From Bartonella bilalgolemi (GTDB lineage: Bacteria; Pseudomonadota; Alphaproteobacteria; Rhizobiales; Rhizobiaceae), in contig NZ_JAMCOF010000001.1 in assembly GCF_023500045.1 (NCBI RefSeq), positions 61,226 to 125,225 of the forward strand: a DNA stretch of 64,000 nt, in the 5' to 3' direction. Within the stretch, counting starts at the first letter, position 1. The number at the start of each line of letters is the position of its first letter. Under the pieces are notes generated by a model. That model worked only from the letters and a program-made list of their open reading frames with translations, did no database searches and was not told the origin of the DNA. Of this stretch, positions 28,625 to 40,738 are shown piece by piece. The translations under genes and the position numbers were made by a program.

Positions 28625-29908
28625 TTAGGCTGCATTCGATTCAGGAAGTACGGCAATTAATTTATTTCCATCGTGATCAATAATGAGAGCTTTAACAATT
28701 GTTCCAGGTTTAGCACCTTTTATTTGTGTAAGTGTATAATCCTCTGTTCGTCCAATTTCGTCTTTTTCAACAAGAATTGTTTGTTGACTATTTTTTAGAT
28801 GAATAAGATGTTTTTTGTATGCTTTTTCTCCCTCTTTACGTAATTTTTCTGCGCGAATTTTGATTGTTTCATGGTTAATTTGTGGCATACGCGCAGCTGG
28901 TGTTCCCTCCCTTGGGCTGAAAGGGAATACATGGAGATGCGTCAAACTACATTCATTAATTAAATTTAGGCTATTTTGAAACATTTCTTCTGTTTCAGTA
29001 GGGAAACCAGCAATTAGATCAGCACCATAAACTATTGTGGGACGTTTAGTACGTAAGTCTTGGCAAAACTGGATAGCATTTTCACGCAAATGTCGTCGTT
29101 TCATTCTCTTTAAAATCATATTATCGCCTGCTTGTAAGGATAAATGCAAATGTGGCATTATTCTTTTTTCATAAGCTAAAAGATTAATCAACTCTGGATC
29201 GACTTCAATGGAATCAATGGATGAAAGACGCAATCTTGGTAAATCGGGAACATGGTGTAAAATAGTTGAGACTAGTTTTCCTAAAGTAATTTTTCCAGGT
29301 AAATCAGGGCCATAACTTGTTAGATCAACTCCTGTTAAAATAATTTCTTGAATACCATTGTCTACGAGCTTTTTAATTTGTTCAATAATGACTCCCATGG
29401 GGACAGAACGTGATGGTCCGCGGCCATAAGGGATTACGCAAAATGTACAACGATGATCACATCCATTTTGCACTTGGACAAAGGCACGTGTACGTCCTTC
29501 TAATGCATTAATCATATGTGGAGCAATTTTATGGACTTCCATAATATTATTGACGCGGAGTTTCTCATCATGATTAATACCAAAATCAGGAAGTTGACGG
29601 TAGGAATCAGCGTGGAGTTTTTCTTCATTGCCTAAAATCAGATCGACTTCTTTCATAAGAGCAAAATTTTTTGCTTCTGTTTGTGCTGCACATCCCGTAA
29701 CAATAATGCGGGCATGAGGGTTTTTACGTCTCGCTTTTCGAATTGCTTGTTTCGCTTGTCTTACAGCTTCAGCGGTGACTGCGCAAGTATTGAAAATAAT
29801 GGTGCCATCTTTAAGTTTATCAAGACCAGCGGAAGTACTTTCTTTGCGTATGATCTCCGATTCATAACTATTGAGTCGACAACCAAAAGTCATAATTTCT
29901 ATTGTCAT
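28625..29908 (-). CDS. mtaB: tRNA (t6A37) methylthiotransferase MtaB
   Basis: MtaB converts t6A37 to ms2t6A37 in tRNAs reading ANN codons. The 427 aa protein has the N-terminal UPF0004 cluster-binding domain (MTFGCRLNSYESEI with a first Cys, then FNTCAVT and VTGCAAQ). The radical-SAM motif is CDHRCTFC and a TRAM domain ends the protein. CRLN at the N-terminus separates MtaB from MiaB. The stop of dapF overlaps its start, so dapF-mtaB-ftsY-yciB form one minus-strand operon. Confidence 0.92.
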   Translation of the reverse strand: MTIEIMTFGCRLNSYESEIIRKESTSAGLDKLKDGTIIFNTCAVTAEAVRQAKQAIRKARRKNPHARIIVTGCAAQTEAKNFALMKEVDLILGNEEKLHADSYRQLPDFGINHDEKLRVNNIMEVHKIAPHMINALEGRTRAFVQVQNGCDHRCTFCVIPYGRGPSRSVPMGVIIEQIKKLVDNGIQEIILTGVDLTSYGPDLPGKITLGKLVSTILHHVPDLPRLRLSSIDSIEVDPELINLLAYEKRIMPHLHLSLQAGDNMILKRMKRRHLRENAIQFCQDLRTKRPTIVYGADLIAGFPTETEEMFQNSLNLINECSLTHLHVFPFSPREGTPAARMPQINHETIKIRAEKLRKEGEKAYKKHLIHLKNSQQTILVEKDEIGRTEDYTLTQIKGAKPGTIVKALIIDHDGNKLIAVLPESNAA

Positions 29909-30759
29909 TAAAAAGAATCCTTTTTGTAGTCTCCCGTTAAAGGGTTTAAAAGACCGCTAAATTCATGTTCTACTGGGCCTGTCATAATGATATGATTATT
30001 TTCTTGATAAAAAATAGAAAGATTTCCTCCCAATGAATTAATATCAATACAGCGTTCTGTTAATCCGCGGCGATAGGCCGCTACTGCACTAGCGCAGGCT
30101 GCACTGCCACATGCTTTTGTTAAGCCTACTCCACGTTCCCATGTTCGTAAAATTAAACTGTTTCGTGATGTTACAAAGGCAATAGAAATATTACACCGTT
30201 CTGGGAAAAGTGGATGATGTTCGAGTTTGGGTCCGTATTTTTCTAAAGGAATATGCTGAATGTTGTTTTCAACGAAAAAAATAGCATGAAGATTTCCAAT
30301 AGAAATAAGAGAAGCATCTTTTAAAGGTCCAGCTGTTATTTCTACGTGATTTGTATCAGCTATTTCATGAGCAATAGGCATGCTTTTTGCATCAAAATTT
30401 GGGCACCCCATGTTAACAGAGATCAGACCATTGGTTTGACGTTTTCCTTCAACAATACCAGCAGGTGTTTCTAATTGAAAACTTTCACCAAGATTATGAT
30501 TCGTAAGCCATTCGATAACGCAACGCGTACCATTACCACAAGCTTTTGCTTTTGAACCATCGGCATTCCAGATTTCAATGCGAAAATTAGTTTTACTTTT
30601 GGTTGACGGGTGAATCGTCATGATTTGATCAAAGTGAGTTTGTGGATTTTTAGCTAAAGTGAGAATTGCTTGCAGTGTAATATTATGTGTGCTTCCACGC
30701 ATATCAGCAACAATAATTTTGTTTCCAAGACCGTTCATTTTGCTGAATGGTGTTTCCAT
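29908..30759 (-). CDS. dapF: diaminopimelate epimerase
   Basis: DapF interconverts LL- and meso-diaminopimelate for lysine and peptidoglycan. The 283 aa protein carries both catalytic cysteines: CGNGTRC (about residues 73-79) and ACGSAAC (about 219-225). The N-terminal FSKMNGLGNKIIVADMR is characteristic. It begins the minus-strand operon dapF-mtaB-ftsY-yciB. Lysine/DAP synthesis is thus kept in an organism that has lost shikimate genes. Confidence 0.95.
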   Translation of the reverse strand: METPFSKMNGLGNKIIVADMRGSTHNITLQAILTLAKNPQTHFDQIMTIHPSTKSKTNFRIEIWNADGSKAKACGNGTRCVIEWLTNHNLGESFQLETPAGIVEGKRQTNGLISVNMGCPNFDAKSMPIAHEIADTNHVEITAGPLKDASLISIGNLHAIFFVENNIQHIPLEKYGPKLEHHPLFPERCNISIAFVTSRNSLILRTWERGVGLTKACGSAACASAVAAYRRGLTERCIDINSLGGNLSIFYQENNHIIMTGPVEHEFSGLLNPLTGDYKKDSF

Positions 30760-30970
30760 AATATTTCTCTATTTTTTATGCAAGAGTAAGTCTAGTAGAA
30801 AATATAATGACTGAAAATTTTCAAAATTACCAGCATTGACAGAAATAAAATGAGTAGGAGTGAATATGTTATTAAAGATGAACAATTTTCGTTGTGATCA
30901 CATATTTTTTATTAGGTTTTTCTAATTTATTAATTTATCTTTGTAAAATGGCATATTTATATAAAATATG

Positions 30971-30993
30971 CTCACTTAATTTTTTTGAGTGAG
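30971..30993. promoter_or_regulatory. inverted repeat upstream of the Omp19-like gene
   Basis: CTCACT (30971-30976) and AGTGAG (30988-30993) form a 6-bp inverted repeat around an 11-base T-rich spacer, just before the start of the lipoprotein gene. It could be an operator or the hairpin of a leader. The rest of the 225-base divergent gap shows no gene. Confidence 0.25.
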
Positions 30994-31005
30994 TTGGTTG
31001 TTGTC

Positions 31006-31569
31006 ATGAGAAAGAGTAAAAATATGACATTTTCAAAAATTTCATTTTTCGTTGCATTGTCGATTATAGCGATCTTAAGTGGTTGTTCAACGTCAAGGTT
31101 CGGTAAAAGTGATAGAAATAATGTAGCGGAAGTTTTTTATCCTGTTCAGCAATTATTAGAACCTGAAACATCTGATACATTAACATCTGATACATTAAAG
31201 TCTGAAGTGCTAACTTCCTCAGGTTATGAAAAGGAATATACTCAAACTGATGCACAGTTAACTCGCTTTGAAGTACCAGACAATGCGGTTGATTTGTTGC
31301 CTGCAAATATTGGCGGTGTATGGAATCTCTCTATTGGTGGTAAGTCTTGCCGAATAGCAACCCCACAAACAAAGTTTGGTTTAGGGTATCGTGCTGGTCC
31401 TTTAAATTGTCCAAGAATATTTGCTAAAGTTAATTCATGGGCTGTTAAGGGAAAAAAATTATATTTTTATGATCGATCTGGAAGTGTTGCTGCAGTTCTT
31501 TATTCCTTTGGGAGAGATTCTTTGGAAGGACATACGTTCGATAATCAACCCGTTGTTTTAGATCGTTAA
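31006..31569 (+). CDS. Omp19-like lipoprotein with AprI/Inh inhibitor domain
   Basis: This is a predicted outer-membrane lipoprotein: a hydrophobic signal is followed by the lipobox LSGC near residue 30. A Ser/Thr-rich linker comes next, then an AprI/Inh-type beta-barrel (LPANIGGVWNLSIGGKSCRI to the C-terminal DNQPVVLDR). This is the architecture of Brucella Omp19, a protease-inhibitor lipoprotein. I place the start at ATG 31006; ATG 31024 has a better ribosome site (GAGAAAGAG) and is equally possible. The linker contains a short direct repeat (TSDTL twice). Protease inhibition is inferred from family. Confidence 0.75.
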   Translation: MRKSKNMTFSKISFFVALSIIAILSGCSTSRFGKSDRNNVAEVFYPVQQLLEPETSDTLTSDTLKSEVLTSSGYEKEYTQTDAQLTRFEVPDNAVDLLPANIGGVWNLSIGGKSCRIATPQTKFGLGYRAGPLNCPRIFAKVNSWAVKGKKLYFYDRSGSVAAVLYSFGRDSLEGHTFDNQPVVLDR

Positions 31570-31697
31570 ATTCTTTATAAAAAGGGAAGTATATGTACAC
31601 AAATTTGTATCATTTAATCACAGAATGATGCAAAAGGAAATGTTTATGTCTATGAAATTTGTATTTGTTCAGAATGATTTGAAAAAAGGATGTTTGG

Positions 31698-32864
31698 ATG
31701 GTTTTAGTTTCAGAGCTTTATGAAGAGCTTGTTTCCAAAGGAGAAATTAGTTTTGATGCAGCTCAACGGAATTTAACAAAACATTTTGATTATTTATTAC
31801 AAGAAATTTCAGCACAAAAGATTTCTCGACCTTGGATGTTCTGGCATTTTTTCAAAAAACAAACGCATTCTCATGGCTCAAAACAATGTGGTACTGATGA
31901 TTTTGTTCCGGGATTGTACATTTATGGTGAGGTTGGGCGAGGTAAAACCATGCTCATGGATTTGTTTTTCTCTTGTTTGCCAGAAGGGAATAAAAAACGC
32001 GCTCATTTTAATGATTTTATGGCTGATGTACATGAACGTATTAATGCACATCGGCAAGCGCTTAAACATGCAAAATCCGGGCAAAATGATCCTATTTTAG
32101 TGGTTGCAGAAAATCTTGCACGAGAAGCACGTGTTTTTTGTTTTGATGAATTCACAGTAACAGATATTGCGGATGCGATGGTTCTAGGTCGTCTAGTTAC
32201 CGCTTTATTCAAGCAAAGAGTTATTTTTGTTGCTACGTCAAATGTCGCTCCTGATAATCTTTATTACAATGGTTTGAATCGAGAGCTTTTTATACCTTTC
32301 ATTCAAATTTTGAAAAAACATGTTCGTGTTATTAATCTTAATGCAAGGACGGACTATCGTCTTGAAAAATCAAATCCACAACATGTGTATATAACCCCAT
32401 TGGGGAAAGCAGCAGATGAAAATATGGATCAAGCATGGACATTAGTTTTACAAGGTCAAAAAGAAATGTCTGATGATCTATCTGTAAAAGGACGTTCTAT
32501 TCATATTCCACGTTTTGGTGCAGGATGTGCACGCTTTGATTATCAAGATCTTTGCGCAAAGCCTTTAGCGGCAGTAGATTATTTAGCGTTAGGAGAGCAT
32601 TACCATACGATTTTTATTGATCATGTTCCTGTTATGGATGATGCACATCGCAATGAAACTAAACGATTTATCTTGCTCATTGATGTTCTTTATGAACGCC
32701 ACATAAGACTCTTTATGTCGGCGGAAGCAGAACTTGAGCAGTTATACAAAGGGCAGGCACAAACAACAGAAACATTTGAGTTTCAAAGAACGCAATCACG
32801 TCTTTTTGAAATGCAAAGCCAGAGTTATCTCAATATTTGGGCAGAACAATTTTTAAAGGAATAA
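31698..32864 (+). CDS. zapE: cell division ATPase ZapE (AFG1-like)
   Basis: This is a 388 aa AAA-type ATPase of the ZapE/AFG1 family, which acts at the division ring under stress in E. coli and in protein turnover in mitochondria. Walker A is GEVGRGKTML (about residues 76-85) and Walker B is VFCFDEFTVTDIADAM. The family phrases IFVATSNVAPDNLYYNGLNR and HTIFIDHVPVMDD are present. In Rhizobiales it commonly precedes mdh, as here. Confidence 0.9.
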   Translation: MVLVSELYEELVSKGEISFDAAQRNLTKHFDYLLQEISAQKISRPWMFWHFFKKQTHSHGSKQCGTDDFVPGLYIYGEVGRGKTMLMDLFFSCLPEGNKKRAHFNDFMADVHERINAHRQALKHAKSGQNDPILVVAENLAREARVFCFDEFTVTDIADAMVLGRLVTALFKQRVIFVATSNVAPDNLYYNGLNRELFIPFIQILKKHVRVINLNARTDYRLEKSNPQHVYITPLGKAADENMDQAWTLVLQGQKEMSDDLSVKGRSIHIPRFGAGCARFDYQDLCAKPLAAVDYLALGEHYHTIFIDHVPVMDDAHRNETKRFILLIDVLYERHIRLFMSAEAELEQLYKGQAQTTETFEFQRTQSRLFEMQSQSYLNIWAEQFLKE

Positions 32865-33104
32865 ATGAATCTTTACTTTACCTTTACGTAAACTGCTAAA
32901 GTAATAACCCATTGAATTTAAAAATGTTGTAATAATTCTGTTGTATTTTTTTTTAATTCATTTTATCGATATGATTGTAATCAGTCACTAACTTTAATAT
33001 TCAGGAATGGATTTCTAGCAGTTAAAAGGGAGTTTGATGAATTTTGATCATCTTATTTCTAAGTTTATTCTTAAGTGGTCTTATTAAAAAAGGATTAGAT
33101 TTAA

Positions 33105-34124
<1,020 letters not shown>

Positions 34125-34205
34125 CTCAAAAGAATTTTGCTAGGTAAGGTGTCTTAAGTGTTTTTAGGATCAATTTAGTTTTTCATAGAAGAAAAGGACA
34201 AATAA

Positions 34206-35402
34206 ATGAATATCCATGAATATCAGGCCAAACGTCTGCTTCATGAATATGGTGCACCAATAGCGAATGGTGTTGCTATTTATTCTATAGAACAGGCTGA
34301 AAAATGGGTGAAAAAATTACCAGGACCACTTTATGTGGTTAAAAGTCAAATTCATGCTGGAGGTCGTGGGAAGGGGAAATTTAAAGAACTTGGTCCTGAT
34401 TCGAAAGGTGGTGTTCGGCTTGTAAAATCAATTGAAGAAGTTATTACTAATGTAAAAGAAATGCTTGGTAAAACTTTGATAACTAAGCAAACAGGTCCAG
34501 AAGGTAAACAGGTTAATCGTCTTTATATTGAAGATGGAGCCAATATTGAACGGGAGCTATATCTTTCACTTTTAGTTGATCGTACAATTGGTCAAGTTTC
34601 TTTCGTTGTATCGACAGAGGGGGGAATGGACATTGAAACGGTTGCTGAAGAGACACCGGAAAAAATATTCACTCTTCCCATTGATCCTACAAAAGGTGTT
34701 ACTTCTACTGATTGCACGAAACTTTGTGACTCATTAAAATTATGCGATAGTGCACGTGAAGATGGCGAAAAGCTGTTTCCAATACTCTATAAGGCTTTTT
34801 ATGAAAAAGATATGAGCCTTCTTGAAATCAATCCGCTTATTGTAATGGATAATGGCCGTTTACGTGTTCTTGATGCGAAAGTTTCTTTCGATAATAATGC
34901 TTTATTTCGTCATCCAGATATTTTGGAGTTACGCGATATTTCAGAAGAAGATCCAAAGGAAATTGAAGCATCAAAGCATGATCTTGCTTATGTTGCTCTT
35001 GATGGGACGATTGGTTGTATGGTGAATGGTGCTGGTCTTGCTATGGCAACAATGGATATCATCAAACTCTATGGGGCTGAACCAGCAAATTTTCTTGATG
35101 TTGGTGGTGGTGCTTCGAAAGAGAAAGTAACTGCTGCTTTTAAAATTATTACCGCTGATCCGAATGTAAAAGGCATTTTGGTCAATATTTTTGGTGGGAT
35201 TATGCGTTGCGATGTTATCGCTGAAGGTGTGATTGCTGCTGTTAAGGAAGTTGGTTTAAAAGTTCCTTTAGTTGTTCGCCTTGAAGGAACTAATGTTGAA
35301 CAAGGTAAAGCAATTATCAGTGAAAGTGGTTTGAATGTTATTTCTGCTGATGACTTAGATGATGCTGCTCAAAAAATTGTTGCAGCAGTGAAGGGAGCTT
35401 AA
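34206..35402 (+). CDS. sucC: succinyl-CoA synthetase beta subunit
   Basis: SucC is the nucleotide-binding ATP-grasp subunit that makes ATP or GTP from succinyl-CoA. The 398 aa protein opens with [19 protein letters not shown], contains [10 protein letters not shown] in the ATP-grasp domain, and has the C-terminal [13 protein letters not shown] and [15 protein letters not shown] motifs. sucD follows after three bases. Confidence 0.97.
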   Translation: MNIHEYQAKRLLHEYGAPIANGVAIYSIEQAEKWVKKLPGPLYVVKSQIHAGGRGKGKFKELGPDSKGGVRLVKSIEEVITNVKEMLGKTLITKQTGPEGKQVNRLYIEDGANIERELYLSLLVDRTIGQVSFVVSTEGGMDIETVAEETPEKIFTLPIDPTKGVTSTDCTKLCDSLKLCDSAREDGEKLFPILYKAFYEKDMSLLEINPLIVMDNGRLRVLDAKVSFDNNALFRHPDILELRDISEEDPKEIEASKHDLAYVALDGTIGCMVNGAGLAMATMDIIKLYGAEPANFLDVGGGASKEKVTAAFKIITADPNVKGILVNIFGGIMRCDVIAEGVIAAVKEVGLKVPLVVRLEGTNVEQGKAIISESGLNVISADDLDDAAQKIVAAVKGA

Positions 35403-35405
35403 GCC

Positions 35406-36308
35406 ATGTCAATTCTTATTAATAAGGATACAAAAGTTCTTGTTCAAGGACTTACGGGGAAAACGGGGACATTTCATACAGAGCAAGCGCTTGCTTACCA
35501 TGGTACACAAATGGTTGGTGGCATTAATCCCAAAAAAGGGGGAGAGATATGGAAGGGGTTAAAAGGTGAAACTCTTCCTATTTTTGCTAGTGTTGTGGAA
35601 GGTAAGGAAAAAACTGGAGCTGATGCTTCTGTTATTTATGTTCCTCCTGTGGGGGCTGCTGATGCTATTATAGAAGCTATTGAAGCTGAAATTGGTTTAA
35701 TTGTCTGTATTACAGAGGGTATACCGGTTATGGATATGGTTAAGGTTAAAGCTAAATTAGAGCAATCAAAATCACGTCTAATTGGTCCTAATTGTCCAGG
35801 TATTCTCACTCCTGATGAATGTAAAATTGGTATTATGCCAGGTTCTATTTTCAGAAAAGGTTCTGTTGGAGTTGTGTCGAGGTCAGGAACTCTAACGTAT
35901 GAAGCGGTTTTTCAAACGAGTCATGAAGGACTTGGGCAAACGACAGCTATTGGTATTGGGGGGGATCCTGTTAAGGGAACTGAATTTATTGATGTGTTAG
36001 AAATGTTTTTGGCTGATGATGAAACCCAATCTATTGTTATGATTGGTGAAATTGGTGGTTCTGCTGAAGAAGAAGCGGCACAGTTTTTAAAGGATGAAGC
36101 AAAAAAAGGCCGTAAAAAACCAATGGTTGGTTTTATTGCTGGTCGTACAGCTCCTCCGGGACGAACAATGGGACATGCTGGTGCAGTGATTTCTGGTGGT
36201 AAAGGTGGTGCAGAAGATAAAATTGCGGCAATGGAAGCAGCAGAAATTCGAGTTTCTCCTTCACCATCACAAATAGGCAAGACTTTAGTTGCAGTGTTGA
36301 AAGGTTAA
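35406..36308 (+). CDS. sucD: succinyl-CoA synthetase alpha subunit
   Basis: SucD binds CoA and carries the phosphohistidine of succinyl-CoA synthetase. The 300 aa protein has the CoA-site phrase [17 protein letters not shown], the [10 protein letters not shown] motif, [11 protein letters not shown], and the active-site histidine in [14 protein letters not shown] (about residues 253-266). It lies three bases after sucC. A 141-base gap with inverted repeats separates it from sucA. Confidence 0.97.
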   Translation: MSILINKDTKVLVQGLTGKTGTFHTEQALAYHGTQMVGGINPKKGGEIWKGLKGETLPIFASVVEGKEKTGADASVIYVPPVGAADAIIEAIEAEIGLIVCITEGIPVMDMVKVKAKLEQSKSRLIGPNCPGILTPDECKIGIMPGSIFRKGSVGVVSRSGTLTYEAVFQTSHEGLGQTTAIGIGGDPVKGTEFIDVLEMFLADDETQSIVMIGEIGGSAEEEAAQFLKDEAKKGRKKPMVGFIAGRTAPPGRTMGHAGAVISGGKGGAEDKIAAMEAAEIRVSPSPSQIGKTLVAVLKG

Positions 36309-36417
36309 AGGAAAATTTTATCTGAATGGGTAATATCCATTGAGATAATATAGATTAAAAATAAAAACTTTTTTATAATTTTCCGGTTCTTATTTTAAAA
36401 AGGAAAGCCGGTATATT

Positions 36418-36452
36418 AAGGAGACGGAACAGTTGTTCCGGAAATATATATG
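36418..36452 (+). promoter_or_regulatory. ribosome site and hairpin before sucA
   Basis: The only good Shine-Dalgarno, AAGGAG (36418-36423), is 26 bases from the sucA ATG (36450). Between them is an inverted repeat CGGAACA/TGTTCCG (36425-36431 and 36434-36440). As RNA it gives a 6-bp stem with an AGUU tetraloop. Looping it out would leave a normal spacing of about 10 bases. Confidence 0.4.
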
Positions 36453-39449
36453 GCAAGGCAGGATGAGAAGAATGATCTTTTTACACAAACATCGTTTTTA
36501 TATGGTGGAAATGCGGATTATATAGATCAACTTTATGCTGAATATAAAAAAAATCCTACCAATGTTGATCGACAATGGCGTGATTTTTTTGAATCTTTTC
36601 AAGATAGTAAAGAAGATGTGTTCAAAAATGCTGAAGGAGCAACATGGCAACGGAATCATTGGCCATTAAAAGAAAGTGGGGAGCTGGTTTCTGCTTTAGA
36701 TAACGATTGGTCTGCGCTTGAGAAACATTTTGGGGATAAATTAAAAGAGAAGGCAGCTGTTAATGCTGTACAAAATGGAAAGACGTCTTGCAAAGAAGAT
36801 ATTATTCAAGCAACACGTGATTCTGTTCATGCACTTATGATGGTTCGTGCTTTCCGAACTCGAGGACATCTTCATGCGCAGCTTGATCCGCTTCAACTAG
36901 CTGAAAATTCAAAAGACTGTAAAGAATTATCTCCAGAAGCTTATGGTTTTAGTCCTGCTGATTACGAACGTTCGATCTTTATTGATAATGTTTTGGGATT
37001 AGAGTACGCAACCATCCCGCAGATGCTTGAAGTTCTTAATCGTACATATTGTTCGACGATTGGTGTAGAATATATGCATATTTCAGATCCTGCTCAAAAA
37101 GCATGGATTCAGGAGCGTATTGAGGGACCAGATAAACAGATTGCTTTTACACAAAAGGGTAAAAAAGCTATCCTCAACAAGCTTATAGAAGCGGAAGGCT
37201 TTGAACAATTTTTGGATACAAAATATAAAGGAACAAAACGTTTTGGCCTTGATGGGAGTGAAGCACTTATCCCAGCTCTTGAACAGATTATTAAATGTAG
37301 TGGTGCTTTGGGGGTACAAGAAATAGTTTTTGGGATGGCTCACCGTGGTCGTTTAAATGTTCTTGCTCAAGTTCTTGAAAAGCCGCATCGGGCTATTTTT
37401 CATGAGTTTAAGGGTGGTTCTTATAAACCTGATGATGTGGAAGGATCAGGTGATGTAAAATATCATTTGGGGACTTCTGCTGATCGTGAATTTGATGGTA
37501 AAAAAGTTCATTTGTCGCTTTTGCCTAATCCATCTCATCTTGAGATTGTTGATCCAGTTGTGATTGGAAAAACACGCGCTAAGCAAGATCAACTTGTTGG
37601 TTCTGAGCGTACGGAAGTTATACCGTTAAGTGAACGTTCAAAAGTTTTGCCGCTTCTTATTCATGGTGATGCAGCTTTTTCAGGACAAGGCGTTATTCAA
37701 GAAATGTTTGGTCTTTCAGATCTAAGAGGTTACCGTGTTGCTGGCTCAATTCATGTGATTATCAATAATCAAATCGGATTTACAACTGATCCACGCTTTT
37801 CACGCTCGTCACCTTATCCATCAGATGTCGCGAAAATGATCGATGCACCAATTTTTCATGTGAATGGAGACGATCCTGAAGCTGTTGTGTTTGTAGCAAA
37901 AGTAGCAACAGAATTTCGTCAAATCTTCCATAAACCGGTGGTTATTGATATGTTCTGTTATCGTCGTTACGGACACAATGAAGGCGATGAACCTTCTTTT
38001 ACACAGCCGCTTATGTATAAAGCGATTCGTAATCATAAAACAACAGTTCAACTTTATAGTAGTCAGCTAATAGCTGAAGGAGTCAGTGATTCTCAAGAAA
38101 TTGAACAAAAGAAAAAAATGTGGCGTGATAAGCTTGAAAGCGAATTTGAAGCCAGTGCTTCTTATAAACCTAATAAGGCTGATTGGCTTGATGGGAGCTG
38201 GACAGGTTTTAAAGCTGCCAGTAATAGTGATGAACAGCGCTGTGGAACGACAGGTGTTGAATTAAAAACTTTAAAGGAGATTGGACGAAAACTTGTCGAG
38301 GTTCCATCAGGTTTTCATATACATAAAACGATTCAACGTTTTTTAAATAACCGTGTTCAAATGTTTGAAACTGGTGAGGGTTTTGATTGGGCAACAGCTG
38401 AAGCTTTAGCTTTTGGTTCTTTGTGTTTAGAAGGGTCACCTGTTCGCCTTTCTGGTGAAGATGTTGAACGTGGAACTTTTTCGCAACGTCATGCGGTTCT
38501 TTATGATCAAGAAAATGAAGACCGTTATATTCCTTTAAATAATTTACAACAAGGGCAAGCTATTTTTGAAGTTGTAAATTCCATGCTTTCCGAAGAAGCT
38601 GTTCTTGGTTTCGAATATGGATATTCACTTGCTGAGCCACGTGGTTTAACACTTTGGGAAGCGCAATTTGGTGATTTTTCTAATGGTGCACAGGTTATTT
38701 TCGATCAATTTATTTCATCTGCTGAGCGTAAATGGCTTCGTATGTCTGGTCTTGTGTGTTTATTACCTCATGGTTTTGAAGGACAAGGGCCAGAGCATTC
38801 TTCAGCACGTTTAGAACGTTTTCTGCAACTTTGTGCAGAGGATAATATGCAGGTTGCAAATTGTACGACTCCTGCGAATTATTTTCATATTTTGCGTCGC
38901 CAAATCAGACGTGATTTTCGTAAACCATTGATTTTAATGACACCAAAATCACTTTTGCGTCATAAACGAGCGGTTTCTTTTTTAAGTGAAATGGGGCCCG
39001 AAACAAATTTTCATCGTTTGTTATTTGATGATGCAGAATGCCTTAAGAGTTCTGTGATTAAATTACAAAAAGACAATAAGATTCGCCGTGTTGTTCTTTG
39101 TACAGGTAAAGTTTATTATGATCTTTATGAAGAACGTGAAAAGAGGGGAATTGATAATGTTTATTTATTACGTGTTGAACAGCTTTATCCTTTTCCAGCA
39201 AAAGCTCTGGTGAATGTGTTGTCGCGCTTTTTAAAAGCAGAAATTGTTTGGTGCCAAGAAGAACCCAAAAATATGGGTGCGTGGTCATTTATTGAGCCTT
39301 ATTTAGAATGGGTTCTAACTCATATTCGTGCACGTTATTCGCGTGCACGTTATGCTGGGCGCCCTGCAAGTGCATCGCCTGCGACTGGTTTGATGTCGAA
39401 ACATCTTGAACAGCTTGCCGCGTTTCTTGAAGACGCGTTAGGTTCTTAA
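36450..39449 (+). CDS. sucA: 2-oxoglutarate dehydrogenase E1 component
   Basis: E1 is the thiamine diphosphate enzyme that decarboxylates 2-oxoglutarate in the TCA complex. The 999 aa protein has the N-terminal E2-binding segment ([21 protein letters not shown]), the conserved [11 protein letters not shown], the ThDP motif region from [11 protein letters not shown] through [24 protein letters not shown], and the transketolase-like C-terminal half ([20 protein letters not shown]). Length and order are normal. The leader has an unusual hairpin between ribosome site and start codon. Confidence 0.96.
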   Translation: MARQDEKNDLFTQTSFLYGGNADYIDQLYAEYKKNPTNVDRQWRDFFESFQDSKEDVFKNAEGATWQRNHWPLKESGELVSALDNDWSALEKHFGDKLKEKAAVNAVQNGKTSCKEDIIQATRDSVHALMMVRAFRTRGHLHAQLDPLQLAENSKDCKELSPEAYGFSPADYERSIFIDNVLGLEYATIPQMLEVLNRTYCSTIGVEYMHISDPAQKAWIQERIEGPDKQIAFTQKGKKAILNKLIEAEGFEQFLDTKYKGTKRFGLDGSEALIPALEQIIKCSGALGVQEIVFGMAHRGRLNVLAQVLEKPHRAIFHEFKGGSYKPDDVEGSGDVKYHLGTSADREFDGKKVHLSLLPNPSHLEIVDPVVIGKTRAKQDQLVGSERTEVIPLSERSKVLPLLIHGDAAFSGQGVIQEMFGLSDLRGYRVAGSIHVIINNQIGFTTDPRFSRSSPYPSDVAKMIDAPIFHVNGDDPEAVVFVAKVATEFRQIFHKPVVIDMFCYRRYGHNEGDEPSFTQPLMYKAIRNHKTTVQLYSSQLIAEGVSDSQEIEQKKKMWRDKLESEFEASASYKPNKADWLDGSWTGFKAASNSDEQRCGTTGVELKTLKEIGRKLVEVPSGFHIHKTIQRFLNNRVQMFETGEGFDWATAEALAFGSLCLEGSPVRLSGEDVERGTFSQRHAVLYDQENEDRYIPLNNLQQGQAIFEVVNSMLSEEAVLGFEYGYSLAEPRGLTLWEAQFGDFSNGAQVIFDQFISSAERKWLRMSGLVCLLPHGFEGQGPEHSSARLERFLQLCAEDNMQVANCTTPANYFHILRRQIRRDFRKPLILMTPKSLLRHKRAVSFLSEMGPETNFHRLLFDDAECLKSSVIKLQKDNKIRRVVLCTGKVYYDLYEEREKRGIDNVYLLRVEQLYPFPAKALVNVLSRFLKAEIVWCQEEPKNMGAWSFIEPYLEWVLTHIRARYSRARYAGRPASASPATGLMSKHLEQLAAFLEDALGS

Positions 39450-39493
39450 TTTATTATTATATTTATTATTACTCTGATGTATGGAAAAATATT

Positions 39494-40705
39494 ATGGCTA
39501 CTGAAATCCGTGTTCCTACTTTGGGCGAATCAGTTACTGAGGCAACAATTGGCAAATGGTTTAAGAAAATTGGTGAAGCCGTGGCTATGGACGAACCTTT
39601 GGTCGAGTTAGAAACTGATAAGGTAACTGTTGAGGTTCCTTCTCCTATTGCTGGAAAGTTATCTGAAATCATTGCAAAAGAAGGTGATACGGTTGAAGTG
39701 AATGCTCTCTTAGGGATGGTTGAAGCGGAAGCTGGTGGTGTTTCTGCATCATCTGAATTGTCATCTTCTGTAACATCTACGCCAACATTTGCTCCTATGG
39801 CAGCGTCTGTATCAGCCTTCTCTTTAGGAGGAACAATGCCTCCTACACCTTCAGCAGCAAAATTAATGGCTGAAAATAATATAGAGAAAAGTGATCTTTC
39901 AGGTTCTGGAAAGCGTGGACAGATTCTCAAGGGAGATGTTCTTGATGTTTTAGCACAAGGGACAAAGACATCAGCTTCTGTTTCTTCTGTTGCATCTGTG
40001 GATGCAGTGAATGAAGAACGTGTTCGTATGACAAAATTGCGTCAGACAATTGCACGCCGTCTTAAAGATGCGCAAAATACAGCAGCAATGTTAACCACAT
40101 TTAATGAAGTTGACATGTCTACTGTGATGGATTTGCGTAAACGTTACAAAGATCTTTTTGAAAAGAAACATGGTGTTAAGCTTGGCTTTATGGGCTTTTT
40201 TACCAAAGCTGTTTGCCATGCGTTAAAAGAACTTCCTGCTGTTAATGCAGAAATTGATGGAACGGATATTGTTTATAAAAACTATGTTAATGCTGGGATT
40301 GCTGTTGGAACAGACAAAGGACTTGTGGTTCCGGTTGTGCGCAATGCAGATCAAATGTCAATTGCAGAAATTGAAAAAGAAATTGGTCGTTTAGGACGTC
40401 TTGCTCGCGATGGAAAATTGGCGGTCGCGGACATGTTGGGTGGAACATTCACTATTACTAATGGTGGTGTTTATGGGTCGTTAATGTCGACACCGATTTT
40501 GAATGCACCACAATCTGGTATTTTGGGAATGCATGCGATTAAAGAACGTGCGATGGTGGTTGGAGGACAAATTGTCATTCGTCCAATGATGTATTTAGCG
40601 CTTTCTTATGATCACCGTATTGTAGATGGGCAAGAAGCTGTTACTTTCCTTGTGCGTGTTAAAGAAAGTTTGGAAGATCCGGAACGTCTTGTTCTTGATT
40701 TATAA
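39494..40705 (+). CDS. sucB: dihydrolipoamide succinyltransferase (E2 of 2-OGDH)
   Basis: E2 forms the core of the 2-oxoglutarate dehydrogenase complex and transfers succinyl groups to CoA. The 403 aa protein has one N-terminal lipoyl domain with the modified lysine in ETDKVTVEV (about residue 43). An Ala/Ser/Pro-rich linker leads to the E1/E3-binding domain ([20 protein letters not shown]). The catalytic domain ends in the active motif DHRIVDG. It follows sucA after 44 bases. Confidence 0.96.
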   Translation: MATEIRVPTLGESVTEATIGKWFKKIGEAVAMDEPLVELETDKVTVEVPSPIAGKLSEIIAKEGDTVEVNALLGMVEAEAGGVSASSELSSSVTSTPTFAPMAASVSAFSLGGTMPPTPSAAKLMAENNIEKSDLSGSGKRGQILKGDVLDVLAQGTKTSASVSSVASVDAVNEERVRMTKLRQTIARRLKDAQNTAAMLTTFNEVDMSTVMDLRKRYKDLFEKKHGVKLGFMGFFTKAVCHALKELPAVNAEIDGTDIVYKNYVNAGIAVGTDKGLVVPVVRNADQMSIAEIEKEIGRLGRLARDGKLAVADMLGGTFTITNGGVYGSLMSTPILNAPQSGILGMHAIKERAMVVGGQIVIRPMMYLALSYDHRIVDGQEAVTFLVRVKESLEDPERLVLDL

Positions 40706-40738
40706 AAAACCAGTTTTTGAGGATGAAAGGGGAGACAA

